From positions 186,001-250,000 of the forward strand of contig NZ_CP083957.1 in NCBI RefSeq assembly GCF_006442795.2: a DNA stretch of 64,000 nt. The letters are read 5' to 3'. The notes beneath the pieces are model-generated. The model worked only from the letters and a program-made list of their open reading frames with translations. It was not told where the DNA came from and made no database searches. Of this stretch, positions 1 to 8,689 are shown in pieces. The stretch comes from Mesorhizobium sp. B1-1-8 (GTDB lineage: Bacteria > Pseudomonadota > Alphaproteobacteria > Rhizobiales > Rhizobiaceae). Made by a program: the position numbers and the translations under genes. The first letter of the stretch is position 1. Every line of letters begins with the position of its first letter.

Positions 1-136
1 GGACGGTTCGCCTTCTATCGGTGCGCCGTTCGCAGTATGGACAGCTGGCGGGTCCCGTTCAAATTTGAGGCCACGAAAGCCGCTGTCGCGGAGACGCCCA
101 AACTTCTATATGCTCACCCGAACGATGGGAGCGTGA

Positions 137-322
137 ATGGCCTACACTGTCGTGTGGTATGATAGGCAGGGCATCATCGACAAGGTGACTTTCGACGCCG
201 AGAAGACGGCGAAGGCTCATGCCGTCTCCATGTTCGCGACCCGAAAGGGAGATGATGGGGTCGTGTCGGTCGAAGTCCGCAAGGACAGCGGCGCTGTCGT
301 CTTTAGCCATGCCGAGAACTAG
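137..322 (+). CDS. Small conserved protein, 61 aa (paralog of the gene at 44494)
   Basis: This is a 61-residue protein of unknown function. It has no signal peptide or membrane segment. Its centre (GIIDKVTFDAEKTAKAHA) and C-terminus (GAVVFSHAEN) are almost the same as in a second copy at 44494-44679; by eye 49 of 61 residues match. The ATG is preceded by GGGAGCG, a fair ribosome binding site. The composition suggests a small alpha/beta fold. Conservation between two distant copies makes it very likely a real gene. No function is inferred. Confidence 0.75.
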   Translation: MAYTVVWYDRQGIIDKVTFDAEKTAKAHAVSMFATRKGDDGVVSVEVRKDSGAVVFSHAEN

Positions 323-592
323 GACTCCCACCCGGGCGTGAAGGCCGGAATGGCCCTGCGATGGCATCGGCGAAGCTGAATTGTGGCTTTTCTCGAATTG
401 GCCGAATGTGCAGACATCTTTGGGGCCGACCGCGCGTCGCGGCTGCCTGCGAAACGTTCGTGCGCAACCGTGAATGGCGGTTGACACATCAACAATACCG
501 GCCGGATCGCGGTATTGTCCCCGCCAGGACGAACTCGACAAATTTTCCAGCTGAGCTCTGGAACATTTCCGGACCCGGGCCGTTGGCGCCGC

Positions 593-805
593 ATGCGGGA
601 CGTGACGTTCTGTCTTATTCAGGCAACCCTCACTCAGGAGAAAAGGCGAAAGCTTCTTGAGGAGACTGCCGCCGTGATGGCCGAAACCCGCCGCCTCATC
701 GAACAGTCGCTCGACCTGTTGAAGCGAGCCGACTTGAAACTGATACTCGGCGCTTCACAACCCGAGATCCGCTTTGTCGAAGGAACGAGGCCCTTTGCCA
801 GATAG
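593..805 (+). CDS. Short coiled-coil hypothetical protein
   Basis: An open frame whose C-terminal half is rich in Leu, Glu, Arg and Ala with heptad-like spacing (KLLEETAAVMAETRRLIEQS), as expected for a short helical coiled coil. The start is uncertain: ATG at 593, or ATG at 677, which would leave 42 residues. No family is recognised. It lies alone between the 61-aa gene and the terminator of the virB operon. It may be real, but the evidence is only length and composition. Confidence 0.35.
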   Translation: MRDVTFCLIQATLTQEKRRKLLEETAAVMAETRRLIEQSLDLLKRADLKLILGASQPEIRFVEGTRPFAR

Positions 806-915
806 GGCATCGTGGCCGCTCATTCGTCCGGCGGAACATTTCCCTGAGCTGCGGATTGAACATCGCGAGGCAGTGGATTCCTCAGGATGAAGCGGCCTCC
901 GGTGAGTGTTCCCTG

Positions 916-953
916 CAAGCCCGCTGCCAATCCCCACCCCGGCAGCGGGCTTG
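916..953 (-). terminator. Hairpin terminator of the virB/virD4 operon
   Basis: A perfect 13-bp inverted repeat (CAAGCCCGCTGCC, 12-nt loop, then its complement) lies about 43 bp beyond the virD4 stop codon, on the downstream side of the leftward virB transcript. The T-tract is short, so it may need help from Rho. Confidence 0.7.
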
Positions 954-995
954 TCCATGCCGGCATTGGATGCTGCCGGCAGGGACTACACGGGT

Positions 996-2954
996 CTATG
1001 CGCCCTCCCCTTCAGCGATGTTCGGATCGTCGGGGACGATCTCGTCAAAGATGGTCGCCCAGTCGCGCTTTGCGGCCGCGGTGGTCTGGGCAGCCTTGGT
1101 CGTCAGCGTTTTTAGTCTTCGTGCCGCGGAGGCAAAGCGCGCCTCGATGGCGAGCCTGGCGCCTGCCGATGGGTCGGCCGGCAAAAGGGGCTCGGCGGAA
1201 GCGAGGGGCCGAGACCTGTCCTGCGCAAGCTGCGCGACGACCGAAATTTCGGACGCACCGACCCTGGCATTCGCTTCGGAGATCGCCGGTATGGGCAGTC
1301 GCGGCAGGAACTCGGTGGCCGGGACATGCGGGACATTGGCTCTGGAGAATGCTTCCATCGCGGCGAACGGGGCTGTTGCGAAAAACCGCAGCTTGTCGCC
1401 GAAAACCGGGCGCTGACCTTCGACGAGGATGATCATCTTGTCGGCGGGCAATTGCCTGACTTCCTGGGGCATCATCAGATCGCGTTCGCGCAGCTGCTCG
1501 ACCTTCGTGCGGCGATGCAGGCCCATCAGCTCGATGCTGCGGGACTCCGTCTTGTAGCGCACGGTTCGCTTGCCCAGCCCCTTTGAAACATATTCGGCCG
1601 TTACCTGGTCGTTGGCGCCAAGCACCAGCTGATACCCGCAATTGCCCATCAGCGAATGGCGCGAGGTCTCGCCATAGATTTCGTCGAGGTTTTTGAGGTC
1701 CTGAATGACGAAGGCCATTTTTATGTTGTAGCCGGCCACGTAAGGCAGCTTCGTTGTGATCTCGGTGACTTTTCTCAGCTGCCGGAACTCGTCCAGCAGG
1801 AAGTAGATCGGCAGCGAATCCGGTTCATGCGCCAGCAGCAGCGTATCCAGCGTCTGCTGAATGAAAAGCGAAAGCAGCGGCTTCAGCATCGCCACGTCGG
1901 TGATATTGGGGGCGAGATAGATCGAAATCGGTCGATGCTTCATTGCGCGCAGGTCCATATCCGTCACCGTGGTGGCCGCGGCCACGCGCTCGTTGCGGAA
2001 GGGACGCAGGGCCTTCTGGATGTCGAGAAGGGCCGAGGCGGCGGCGCGTTCCGACAGCGCCAGGTAGGCGTTGAAGCTTTCGAGCGTGAAGCGCGACAGG
2101 TTCGGCTCCTTTTCCTTGATCAGGGTCATCAGCGCCTGCAGGTTCACGCCGCTGTTGAAGAAGGAGGTCACCTCGCCAAGGTTGCGCCGGTCGCGATAAG
2201 ACGCGCTCTCGTGGACGTAGCTGATGGCGCCAGCCAGCACCAATTGGGCAGTCGCCTGCCAGATCGCGTTCTCCGAATCGAGGCTTTCGGGGACAAGAAT
2301 GCTGGCGATGTTTTGGATGTCGGTTGTGCGATCGCCGCGATCGGGCCTGATGAAATCGAGCGGATTGTAGCGGTGGGTCCGCTCCGAGCCCGGCGCGAAC
2401 AGGAACACCTGGCTGCCCTGCGCTTTGCGATAGCCGGCGGTGGAACGAAAGATCTCGCCCTTCAGATCCGTCACGATCATCGAACCGCGGTGGGTAAGCG
2501 CGTTCGGGATGACATAGCAGACCCCCTTGCCCGAGCGCGTCGGCCCGATCACAAGGTGATGCCGCTCGTCCTGAACGCGAAGAAGATGCCGGCCGAGCCG
2601 CCCCAGTATATGGCCCTGGCGCCGGAACCACCTGCCTCGTCGAAGCGATACCGCATCCTGAAAGCGCGCGTCGCCTAGCGGATTGGGAACCGACCTGAGG
2701 CCGAGATAGGCTGTCGCCGCGCCAATGAGGAGCGAAGGAAGCGCGGCACCCAGCCCGATCCAGCGCAACACTGGACTGTCTGAATAGTGCGCCAGCTGTC
2801 GCAGCGGCGCCAGCAGGTCCCTGGTGATCGTGGCCTCCAGAATGCGGCCGTCGCCGTAGAGAAGCTGCAACCCCGTGCCATATGCGACCAGCCAGACGAC
2901 CAGCGACAGCACAAGGCAAAACGCGACATAGGCGATGCGAAGCGGGCCGGTCAT
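996..2954 (-). CDS. virD4: VirD4 type IV coupling protein (TraG/VirD4 ATPase)
   Basis: Inner-membrane ATPase that delivers substrates to the type IV secretion channel. The 652-aa length is normal for the family. Two N-terminal membrane segments (about residues 5-30 and 64-85) precede the ATPase domain. Walker A is GPTRSGKG at 137-144, and a Walker B-like LPIYFLLDEF lies near residue 380. Its ATG overlaps the virB11 stop by one base (TAATG), so it is the last gene of the virB operon. The C-terminal ~120 residues are Ala/Arg-rich and probably variable. No relaxase is in view, so substrates (plasmid DNA or effector proteins) cannot be decided. Confidence 0.95.
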   Translation of the reverse strand: MTGPLRIAYVAFCLVLSLVVWLVAYGTGLQLLYGDGRILEATITRDLLAPLRQLAHYSDSPVLRWIGLGAALPSLLIGAATAYLGLRSVPNPLGDARFQDAVSLRRGRWFRRQGHILGRLGRHLLRVQDERHHLVIGPTRSGKGVCYVIPNALTHRGSMIVTDLKGEIFRSTAGYRKAQGSQVFLFAPGSERTHRYNPLDFIRPDRGDRTTDIQNIASILVPESLDSENAIWQATAQLVLAGAISYVHESASYRDRRNLGEVTSFFNSGVNLQALMTLIKEKEPNLSRFTLESFNAYLALSERAAASALLDIQKALRPFRNERVAAATTVTDMDLRAMKHRPISIYLAPNITDVAMLKPLLSLFIQQTLDTLLLAHEPDSLPIYFLLDEFRQLRKVTEITTKLPYVAGYNIKMAFVIQDLKNLDEIYGETSRHSLMGNCGYQLVLGANDQVTAEYVSKGLGKRTVRYKTESRSIELMGLHRRTKVEQLRERDLMMPQEVRQLPADKMIILVEGQRPVFGDKLRFFATAPFAAMEAFSRANVPHVPATEFLPRLPIPAISEANARVGASEISVVAQLAQDRSRPLASAEPLLPADPSAGARLAIEARFASAARRLKTLTTKAAQTTAAAKRDWATIFDEIVPDDPNIAEGEGA

Positions 2955-4006
2955 TACTTTTTTGTCCCCGGCCGGTTCGCCTGGGCTTGGTTCAGGCGCG
3001 CAAAATAGATTTCCGACACGCCGCGCCGGCCGCCGTCGCGCCTGAGCTGGACGACTATGGGGATCACGCTGCGGATATAGGAGACCAGATCAGCCTTCGG
3101 GTATGCAGCCGACAGGCCAGACTGCATCACCATCATGGCAAGCTGTTCATAGGCGCCGGCCGGCGTGTCGGCATGGACCGTGGACATCGACCCTGGATGT
3201 CCGGTGTTGATGGCGCGCAGGAACGAGAAGGCTTCAACGCCCCGCACCTCGCCGACGAAAAGCCGGTCCGGGCGCATGCGCAGCGAGGCCTCGATCAGAT
3301 CCTGGATCGTTACATTGGCCGTTCCCTGGTCGCCCTTGGAGGCAAGCAGATGGACCGCGTTGGGCTGCGGCGGAAACAGCTCGCGCGTGTCTTCCAGCGT
3401 GATGATCCGCTCCTTGCTGCTCACCGCTTTCAGGCAGGCGTTCAGGAATGTCGTCTTGCCGCTTGAAGTGCCGCCGCTGATCAGCATGGAAACGCGGTTG
3501 GCGATCGCCGCGCGGACAAAGCCATAGACATCTCCATGGGTCAGGCGCTCGATCAGCGACCGGTCCGTGTCGCTCAGGCCGTCGACATCCACGGACACGC
3601 GATCGAAGGCGCCGCTGTCGCGATAATCCTCCAGCGTGAACTCGCCGACCACCTGTTTGCGGATCGATACCGCGCCGCCGGCCGGGGCAGCCGGGGGCAG
3701 CACGAACTGAATGCGCTCGCCGGACGGAAGCGCGGCGCTCAGGATCGGGTTGGCGGGGCTGATGAACTGGTTGGTGGCCGCCGCGACGCGCTCGCCCATA
3801 TTGGCGATCTCGGTAGCGCTGAGCCTCGGGATTTCGTGAAACTCCATATGAGCCGCGCCGAGCCGCTCGACATAGACGTGGCCGGGCTTGTTGATCGAGA
3901 TCTCCACCACCCGGGGATCGACCAGAAAAGACTTCAACGGTTCTAGCGACCGGTAAAGAAAGTAGTGCTGGTCGCGGTCGGCGGCTTCAGTTGAGACCAC
4001 GCGCAT
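2954..4006 (-). CDS. virB11: VirB11 secretion ATPase
   Basis: Hexameric cytoplasmic traffic ATPase that powers pilus assembly and substrate transfer. The 350-aa protein has the N-terminal domain, then Walker A GGTSSGKTT (178-186), an Asp box (ITLEDTREL), Walker B (DRLFVGEVRG) and a His box (NTGHPGSMSTVHAD), all in family order. It overlaps virB10 by 20 bases at its start and virD4 by one base at its end, so translation is coupled. All expected catalytic motifs are intact. Confidence 0.96.
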   Translation of the reverse strand: MRVVSTEAADRDQHYFLYRSLEPLKSFLVDPRVVEISINKPGHVYVERLGAAHMEFHEIPRLSATEIANMGERVAAATNQFISPANPILSAALPSGERIQFVLPPAAPAGGAVSIRKQVVGEFTLEDYRDSGAFDRVSVDVDGLSDTDRSLIERLTHGDVYGFVRAAIANRVSMLISGGTSSGKTTFLNACLKAVSSKERIITLEDTRELFPPQPNAVHLLASKGDQGTANVTIQDLIEASLRMRPDRLFVGEVRGVEAFSFLRAINTGHPGSMSTVHADTPAGAYEQLAMMVMQSGLSAAYPKADLVSYIRSVIPIVVQLRRDGGRRGVSEIYFARLNQAQANRPGTKK

Positions 4007-5213
4007 GACGGATTTCCTTGTAGGCCTCTGTCACGGGATCGTCGTAAAGGGCCGAAAAATCGAGGTCCTGGCGCACGAACACAAAGATCCGCTCGCCTTG
4101 CGGCACGCTGATTGTCGGCGGGATTTTGAGGCTGTCGGCAAGCGCCTGGTTGGCCATGTCCGAGAAGGTCTGGGCGATCGTCGTGCGCGCGAGGTCTTCG
4201 GCGCGCTGTGCCTCGTCGCCCTTGCCGGACGCTGCCTGACTGCCATAGCCGGTGAGATAGTTTGAGGCGCCGCCGACTACCGACAGCAGCATCGCCGCGC
4301 CGAAGCGTTCCCGGAACTTGTTGTCGACGCGCCCGGTCAGGCCGGAGCGGCCGAGGCTGTCGGCGCCGATCGAGTTCAGCCGCACGCTCACGCCGTCATT
4401 CCGAAGCAGGCGGGTCCAGATGACGAAAATCCGTTTCTGGCCGCGGGTGATCTCCGACTGGTATTCGCCGATCAGCCGCGAGCCCGTCGCGATGAGAATG
4501 CGACGGCCATCGAAGGAATAGACATCCTGAGAGACGATCGCCCGGATCTGGCCTGGCAGATCGCTGACGATCGCCGTCTCCAGGATCCCGGGGATGAGGG
4601 TGCCTTCGGGAACCAGAGCGTCGATGCGCTGGATTTTCCTCGCGCTTGCCGAGCGATCGCCGATCCCTGCGGCGGCGGCAAGAAACTTGCTGTTGCGATC
4701 CTCGCCCGCGACGGTCCGTCCGTCAGCATCGCGGGAAGCCTCGCCGTTCTCATCGCCTGCGGTCGCCTGGTTGTCATAGACGATCATCTTGGAGCGCAAA
4801 CGCGCCGGAAATTCCTCCACCGGTTCCACCGGTCCAGCATGCTCGGCGGTGGACGCGGGCGGCGGCGGCACGTTGAAGGCCGTCGTGTCGCTCTCATTCT
4901 GCACCGCCGGCGCCGGCGGCGGAGGCGGAGGTGGCGGCAGCTCGATCACCTCCGGTGCCGGCGGCTTCGGCGCCGGCTCGCGCTCGCGCATGAATGAAGG
5001 CGGGCGGAAGCTCGTCGTGGAGAATTCCTCGTCGCCTTCAAGCATGTCGTGCGGCGGCGGCTGACGCCCGGCAAGCACGAAATACCCCGCCGCCAGCCCC
5101 AAAAGGACCAGCACCGCGCCGCCGGCTAGCTGCTTGCGACGCACCGAAGGATCGGCAACCGCCGCATCGCCGCTGCTGGCCAGAACCTCGAGTTCGGGGC
5201 TTCGCTGCGTCAA
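3987..5213 (-). CDS. virB10: VirB10 TonB-like channel protein
   Basis: Spans inner membrane, periplasm and outer-membrane core complex, linking ATPase energy to the channel. One membrane segment lies near residues 28-47. A Pro-rich linker (ELPPPPPPPPAP) follows, then the conserved C-terminal beta-barrel domain with GTLIPGILETAI. The start is taken as TTG at 5213: it sits 6 bases after AAGGAG and overlaps the virB9 stop as TTGA, giving 408 aa. The upstream ATG at 5321 would lie far inside virB9 and adds only Arg-rich residues. Confidence 0.94.
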   Translation of the reverse strand: MTQRSPELEVLASSGDAAVADPSVRRKQLAGGAVLVLLGLAAGYFVLAGRQPPPHDMLEGDEEFSTTSFRPPSFMREREPAPKPPAPEVIELPPPPPPPPAPAVQNESDTTAFNVPPPPASTAEHAGPVEPVEEFPARLRSKMIVYDNQATAGDENGEASRDADGRTVAGEDRNSKFLAAAAGIGDRSASARKIQRIDALVPEGTLIPGILETAIVSDLPGQIRAIVSQDVYSFDGRRILIATGSRLIGEYQSEITRGQKRIFVIWTRLLRNDGVSVRLNSIGADSLGRSGLTGRVDNKFRERFGAAMLLSVVGGASNYLTGYGSQAASGKGDEAQRAEDLARTTIAQTFSDMANQALADSLKIPPTISVPQGERIFVFVRQDLDFSALYDDPVTEAYKEIRHARGLN

Positions 5214-6025
5214 TTGCCGCTCCTTCTGCGCACCTTCGCCTGCTTGTCCTCGACGGGAGCGAGGACGTCGGGATCGGGCGCGCCAAAATCGGGCTTTCTC
5301 AGATTGAAGATGCAGATCCACTGGTCGCCGTCGCGCAGCGTGAACTGCGTCGCCACGCCGTCAACCACGATGTACTCGCCTTCCTTGCGGAAGTTGGCGA
5401 GGGTTTCCGAGTAGTCCGAATTGACCGTAAAGATCGCCGGCACGCGCCGGCCCATCCGGAAGAATGTCTTGTTGCCGTCGTCGAACAGCAGCGAGGGTCT
5501 GAGACGGACGTCCCCGGAAAACGAATAGTCGAGGTTGACGTTGGCCTTGTCGATGCCAGCGATGTTCGGCCAGGCGGCGCGCTGCTCGGCCTCTTGGCGC
5601 AAAGCCGGCTCGAGGCTCTTCTCCGGATAGACGAAGCGGATGCCGAAGACCTGCCTGCCCTTGTCCGGAGCGCCATCGTGCAGCTCGAGATAGTAGATGC
5701 GTTTGCTGGTGACCACGTTCATGTTCGTCCTGACGTTTTTCGCAATCGGCTTGACGAAAAGGATGTTGCCCTTCTCGGCCGGGACCACCTGCCAGCTTTC
5801 AGTGTCGCCCAGCGAAATCGTCTCGAATTTCTCGTCCTCGTCGAAGACGATCATTGTCGAAATGCCGTAGCTGGCGAACACTTGGACAACATTGTTTTCC
5901 TGGTAGGTGACACTGGTGACGCGCGCGTCGAGCGAGCCGCCCTTTGGCGTCTGCGCCGCAGGCGCCGGTGCTGGGAATCCCCAAACAAACAGCGCGGCCA
6001 CAACGGCAAAACCGCGCCGCATCAT
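5210..6025 (-). CDS. virB9: VirB9 core-complex protein
   Basis: Periplasmic/outer-membrane component that forms the core complex with VirB10 and a VirB7-type lipoprotein. About 271 aa, starting MMRRGFAVVAALFVWG with a Sec signal peptide cleaved near APAAQ. The body contains family features: VTYQENNVVQVFASYG, NMNVVTSKRIYYLEL and the C-terminal DYSETLANFR region. Two adjacent ATGs (6025, 6022) overlap the virB8 TGA; either could start translation. The longer ATG at 6103 is rejected because it lies within virB8 and hides the signal peptide. Confidence 0.94.
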   Translation of the reverse strand: MMRRGFAVVAALFVWGFPAPAPAAQTPKGGSLDARVTSVTYQENNVVQVFASYGISTMIVFDEDEKFETISLGDTESWQVVPAEKGNILFVKPIAKNVRTNMNVVTSKRIYYLELHDGAPDKGRQVFGIRFVYPEKSLEPALRQEAEQRAAWPNIAGIDKANVNLDYSFSGDVRLRPSLLFDDGNKTFFRMGRRVPAIFTVNSDYSETLANFRKEGEYIVVDGVATQFTLRDGDQWICIFNLRKPDFGAPDPDVLAPVEDKQAKVRRRSGN

Positions 6026-6714
6026 TGGGCACCCGGCGTCACGGTCTCCTGGTCGCGCCGGTAGCTGTAGACCTGGAAGCCGAGCGGGTTTTCGAAGCGC
6101 CATTCATTCCTGAGCGGCGTGTCGGTGTAGCGGAACCTGACAACCGAGATCCAATGCCGGTCGATCTGCTCGGTGTCGCTCTTTTCAGCGGTCGAGAAAC
6201 GCACGATTGCCGTGCTTGCATTGGGAAACGACACGGACTTTATGTCGACCAGAACTCGCTTCAGCCGGCCATAGAGCTTCGCTGGATTTTGCGGGTTGGC
6301 GGCGCTGAACTGGTTCTGCAGGTCGCGGGCGGCTTCTCCGGTCGACAGCAGCGCCGCGATCCCGAAATATTCCTCTATTGCAAAAGGATCATACCCTTCG
6401 CGATTGCGGATATAGCGCACGACGTTAGCTTGGGTGACGGCCTCCTGCTCGGTGAGGTTGGCCGCCCGTGTCAGTCCAGACTTGACCTCGATATAGCCGG
6501 TGTTCCGGTCGACCTCGACGACATAGGGCTCGAAACTTTTCAGCGGCAGCATCAGGACCAGCGCGAGGATGGCAAGCGCGGCAAGCGCGGCGAAAACCAG
6601 CGTGAAAAACCAGGCAATGCGGCTCGAACGCCTCGCCCCCTTCAGGATCTCGTGCTCCCACAAGTCCCCTTCCTGGAAATACGATCGGAGTCTGTCGTCT
6701 GTCGTGTCGGCCAT
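6022..6714 (-). CDS. virB8: VirB8 inner-membrane assembly factor
   Basis: Bitopic inner-membrane protein that nucleates T4SS assembly. The 230-aa length is typical. A short cytoplasmic N-terminus, one membrane helix (about residues 33-57) and a periplasmic NTF2-like domain are visible, with family sequences VEVDRNTGYIEV and YIRNREGYD. It is 39 bases downstream of virB6, too little space for a separate virB7 gene, and overlaps virB9 at its end. Confidence 0.95.
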   Translation of the reverse strand: MADTTDDRLRSYFQEGDLWEHEILKGARRSSRIAWFFTLVFAALAALAILALVLMLPLKSFEPYVVEVDRNTGYIEVKSGLTRAANLTEQEAVTQANVVRYIRNREGYDPFAIEEYFGIAALLSTGEAARDLQNQFSAANPQNPAKLYGRLKRVLVDIKSVSFPNASTAIVRFSTAEKSDTEQIDRHWISVVRFRYTDTPLRNEWRFENPLGFQVYSYRRDQETVTPGAQ

Positions 6715-6753
6715 GCTTCTCGTCTGATTGCTGGAGGATCGTCGGGCCCTGCC

Positions 6754-7755
6754 CTATCTGGGCCTTCCATTGGCGGTGATGGCGCGCTGCATGGCCTCGC
6801 CCGAAATGGCCGGCGGGCCATGGAGCCTTGCCTGGACCCGGTGGACGGCCGCCTGCATCTGCCGGGCCGAGCTGCCGATCGCCATGCGACCAAGCACAAC
6901 ACCCTGCGCAGCGTAGGCGCGCGAGCGGTGGCCGAGAGGCATTGCCAGCCCGCCGACGATGCCTTGCGCCAGCGACTGGATCTGCAAAAGCACGAAGCTG
7001 CCGGCCAGGCATAACATGATGAAAGCGGCAAGGTCGCTGAGCTTCAGCTCGCGATTGCCCGAGATCTGGTCGATCTTGGTGAGTTCTGGCGCCATGGCCG
7101 CGATCAGGAATGCGGCGATCACATAGACGAACAGTGGAATGAGCGCGTAGAGCAGCGACTGGTTCAGCCATCCGATCGCGTAGTTGCGGGTCACGTCAAA
7201 GAACATGCAGGCGATGAACAGAGGCGCGGTGCCAAGCAGCACCCACAGGATCACCTTCGCAAGCACCAGGATGCCAAGCGCGACGGAGACGAACAGCCCT
7301 GCGAAAGCCATGATGATCATGCCGATCAGCGCAGGCAGGACTGAGAAGTAGCCGGCCTGTTCGGAAAAGGTTGAGGCTGCCAGATTGGCCGTTTCCCAGA
7401 TCTGCGACAGGCCGTTGGTCGGCTCGGTGACGCCGGTGCCGGAGGCAGACAGAATAGCGCGGCCCGCCGCCTCAGGCACCTTGGTGATCCAGTCGTAGAA
7501 GAGCGTGTCGAAGTTGGACCAGGTGCCGACGACGATCAGGATGAGGAACACGCGCGCGATGCGCCCGACGATCTGGGCGACGCCGAGCCGCGAGGAACCC
7601 AAGATGAGCTGCGTGCCGTAGAAGAGCACGACGAGGATAAACAGCAGCCGCAGCAGCGGCTCGATGTCCCGGCTCAGGATGTCGAAGGCACGCTCGGAGA
7701 AATTCTTGCCCGAGGCATCGATGCGCTGCAAAAGCTCGCCGATGAAGTTTTCCAA
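6754..7755 (-). CDS. virB6: VirB6/TrbL polytopic membrane protein
   Basis: Polytopic inner-membrane subunit of the channel. The 333-aa protein has about six hydrophobic segments (near residues 33-52, 75-97, 135-165, 170-195, 200-225 and 235-260) and the VirB6/TrbL arrangement with a long hydrophilic tail. The N-terminus (ENFIGELLQRIDASGKNFSE) is cytoplasmic-like. It follows the small lipoprotein gene by 9 bases and precedes virB8. Confidence 0.9.
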   Translation of the reverse strand: MENFIGELLQRIDASGKNFSERAFDILSRDIEPLLRLLFILVVLFYGTQLILGSSRLGVAQIVGRIARVFLILIVVGTWSNFDTLFYDWITKVPEAAGRAILSASGTGVTEPTNGLSQIWETANLAASTFSEQAGYFSVLPALIGMIIMAFAGLFVSVALGILVLAKVILWVLLGTAPLFIACMFFDVTRNYAIGWLNQSLLYALIPLFVYVIAAFLIAAMAPELTKIDQISGNRELKLSDLAAFIMLCLAGSFVLLQIQSLAQGIVGGLAMPLGHRSRAYAAQGVVLGRMAIGSSARQMQAAVHRVQARLHGPPAISGEAMQRAITANGRPR

Positions 7756-7764
7756 CTGCCTGTC

Positions 7765-7983
7765 CTACTCGGATTGAAGAGCAAGCCCATCGATCGCAGC
7801 CAGCGCGGCGCGCCGGTCTGGATTGACCGGCCGCACCGGCCCGCATTCCAGCCGTGGCTCGGCCGTGTAGCTGCTGACATCGGGCGGCCGTTTGCAGGGC
7901 GCCGACTTTTCTTTCGGCGTGCCGCAGGCCGTCAGCAGCAACACTGCCGAGATCTGCACGAATGCGCTGAGCCAGGCCCTCAT
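7765..7983 (-). CDS. Small T4SS lipoprotein (Eex- or VirB7-like)
   Basis: A 72-aa protein with a signal peptide ending in the lipobox LLTAC (Cys at about 20), so it should be processed to a membrane lipoprotein. Its place between virB5 and virB6 is that of the entry-exclusion gene eex in pKM101-type systems, not the usual virB7 site between virB6 and virB8. No other virB7 candidate is present, so it could be either an exclusion factor or the VirB7 partner of VirB9. Its ATG overlaps the virB5 stop (ATGA). Confidence 0.8.
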   Translation of the reverse strand: MRAWLSAFVQISAVLLLTACGTPKEKSAPCKRPPDVSSYTAEPRLECGPVRPVNPDRRAALAAIDGLALQSE

Positions 7984-8678
7984 TCGTAGGTCAGCGCCTT
8001 CTTGGTGTTCGAGATGTCGGTCAGTCGTCGCTGGTTTTCGGCCTGCAGCGACTGAACGGCGCTGTTCATGACCCCGATCATCTCGTTGAGCGTCAGCCCG
8101 GTCTGGACCTGCAGCTGCGTATTCTGGTCGATCGACCCTTTGATGTCCTTGGCCTGGCCGATCCCCTGCCCGGCGTCTTCGAGCGCAGCCCGTCGGGTCG
8201 CCACGGCCTGTTGCGAGCCCTTGATCAAGGCCGATACGCCCAGCACCGTCTTGACCAGCTCCTCATAGGACTTTTCGCTGGCAAGCGAGCTGTTCTGCTT
8301 GCCCGAAAGCGACTTCACCAGCTGCAGTCCGTTGATGAACACCGTCGCGGCCTTCGCGATGTCTGGCCCCATGGAGCCGAAATCCGGCACGCCATCCTTG
8401 AGCATGCTGTCGAAGGAAGGGACGGACGAGACGCTGAAACCATTGCCGACGGCCAGATCCTTCAGCGATCCGGCATCGCTGCCGCGCTCGCCCGTGACCG
8501 CCTGCAGGGTCTTCTCGACGGTGGTGAGGATATCCTTGTTGGTGTCGAGGATCTTCGCCGTCTTTTCTGCCGTGTCCTTGGCCACGGCATAATTGGTCCT
8601 GTCGATGACGGGAATGTCCGCCTTGGCTGACGTGATGGTAATCGCCGTGGCGGCAAGCAGCAGGAATGAACGTTTCAT
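7980..8678 (-). CDS. virB5: VirB5 minor pilin / TrbJ-like protein
   Basis: Secreted helical protein at the tip of the T-pilus in VirB5 systems. From ATG 8678 it is 232 aa with a clear signal peptide (MKRSFLLLAATAITITSAKA) followed by helix-rich sequence (NYAVAKDTAEKTAKILDTNKD). The start at 8678 has AAAGGTG upstream; the ATG at 8693 would overlap the preceding transglycosylase stop and disrupt the signal peptide. Position after virB4 and a transglycosylase, before the lipoprotein and virB6, fits VirB5. Confidence 0.88.
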   Translation of the reverse strand: MKRSFLLLAATAITITSAKADIPVIDRTNYAVAKDTAEKTAKILDTNKDILTTVEKTLQAVTGERGSDAGSLKDLAVGNGFSVSSVPSFDSMLKDGVPDFGSMGPDIAKAATVFINGLQLVKSLSGKQNSSLASEKSYEELVKTVLGVSALIKGSQQAVATRRAALEDAGQGIGQAKDIKGSIDQNTQLQVQTGLTLNEMIGVMNSAVQSLQAENQRRLTDISNTKKALTYE

Positions 8679-8689
8679 GTGGTCACCTT

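Noticed and set aside
1..162. Possible partial gene entering the window (frame from base 1)
   Set aside because: Open to 162 but overlaps the better supported 61-aa gene and matches nothing known.
1656..2678. 340-codon plus-strand frame opposite virD4
   Set aside because: Exact antisense of virD4, with biased Arg/His/Gln composition typical of a shadow frame; no RBS.
4994..6064. 356-codon plus-strand frame opposite virB9/virB10
   Set aside because: Antisense shadow of intact, motif-bearing genes.
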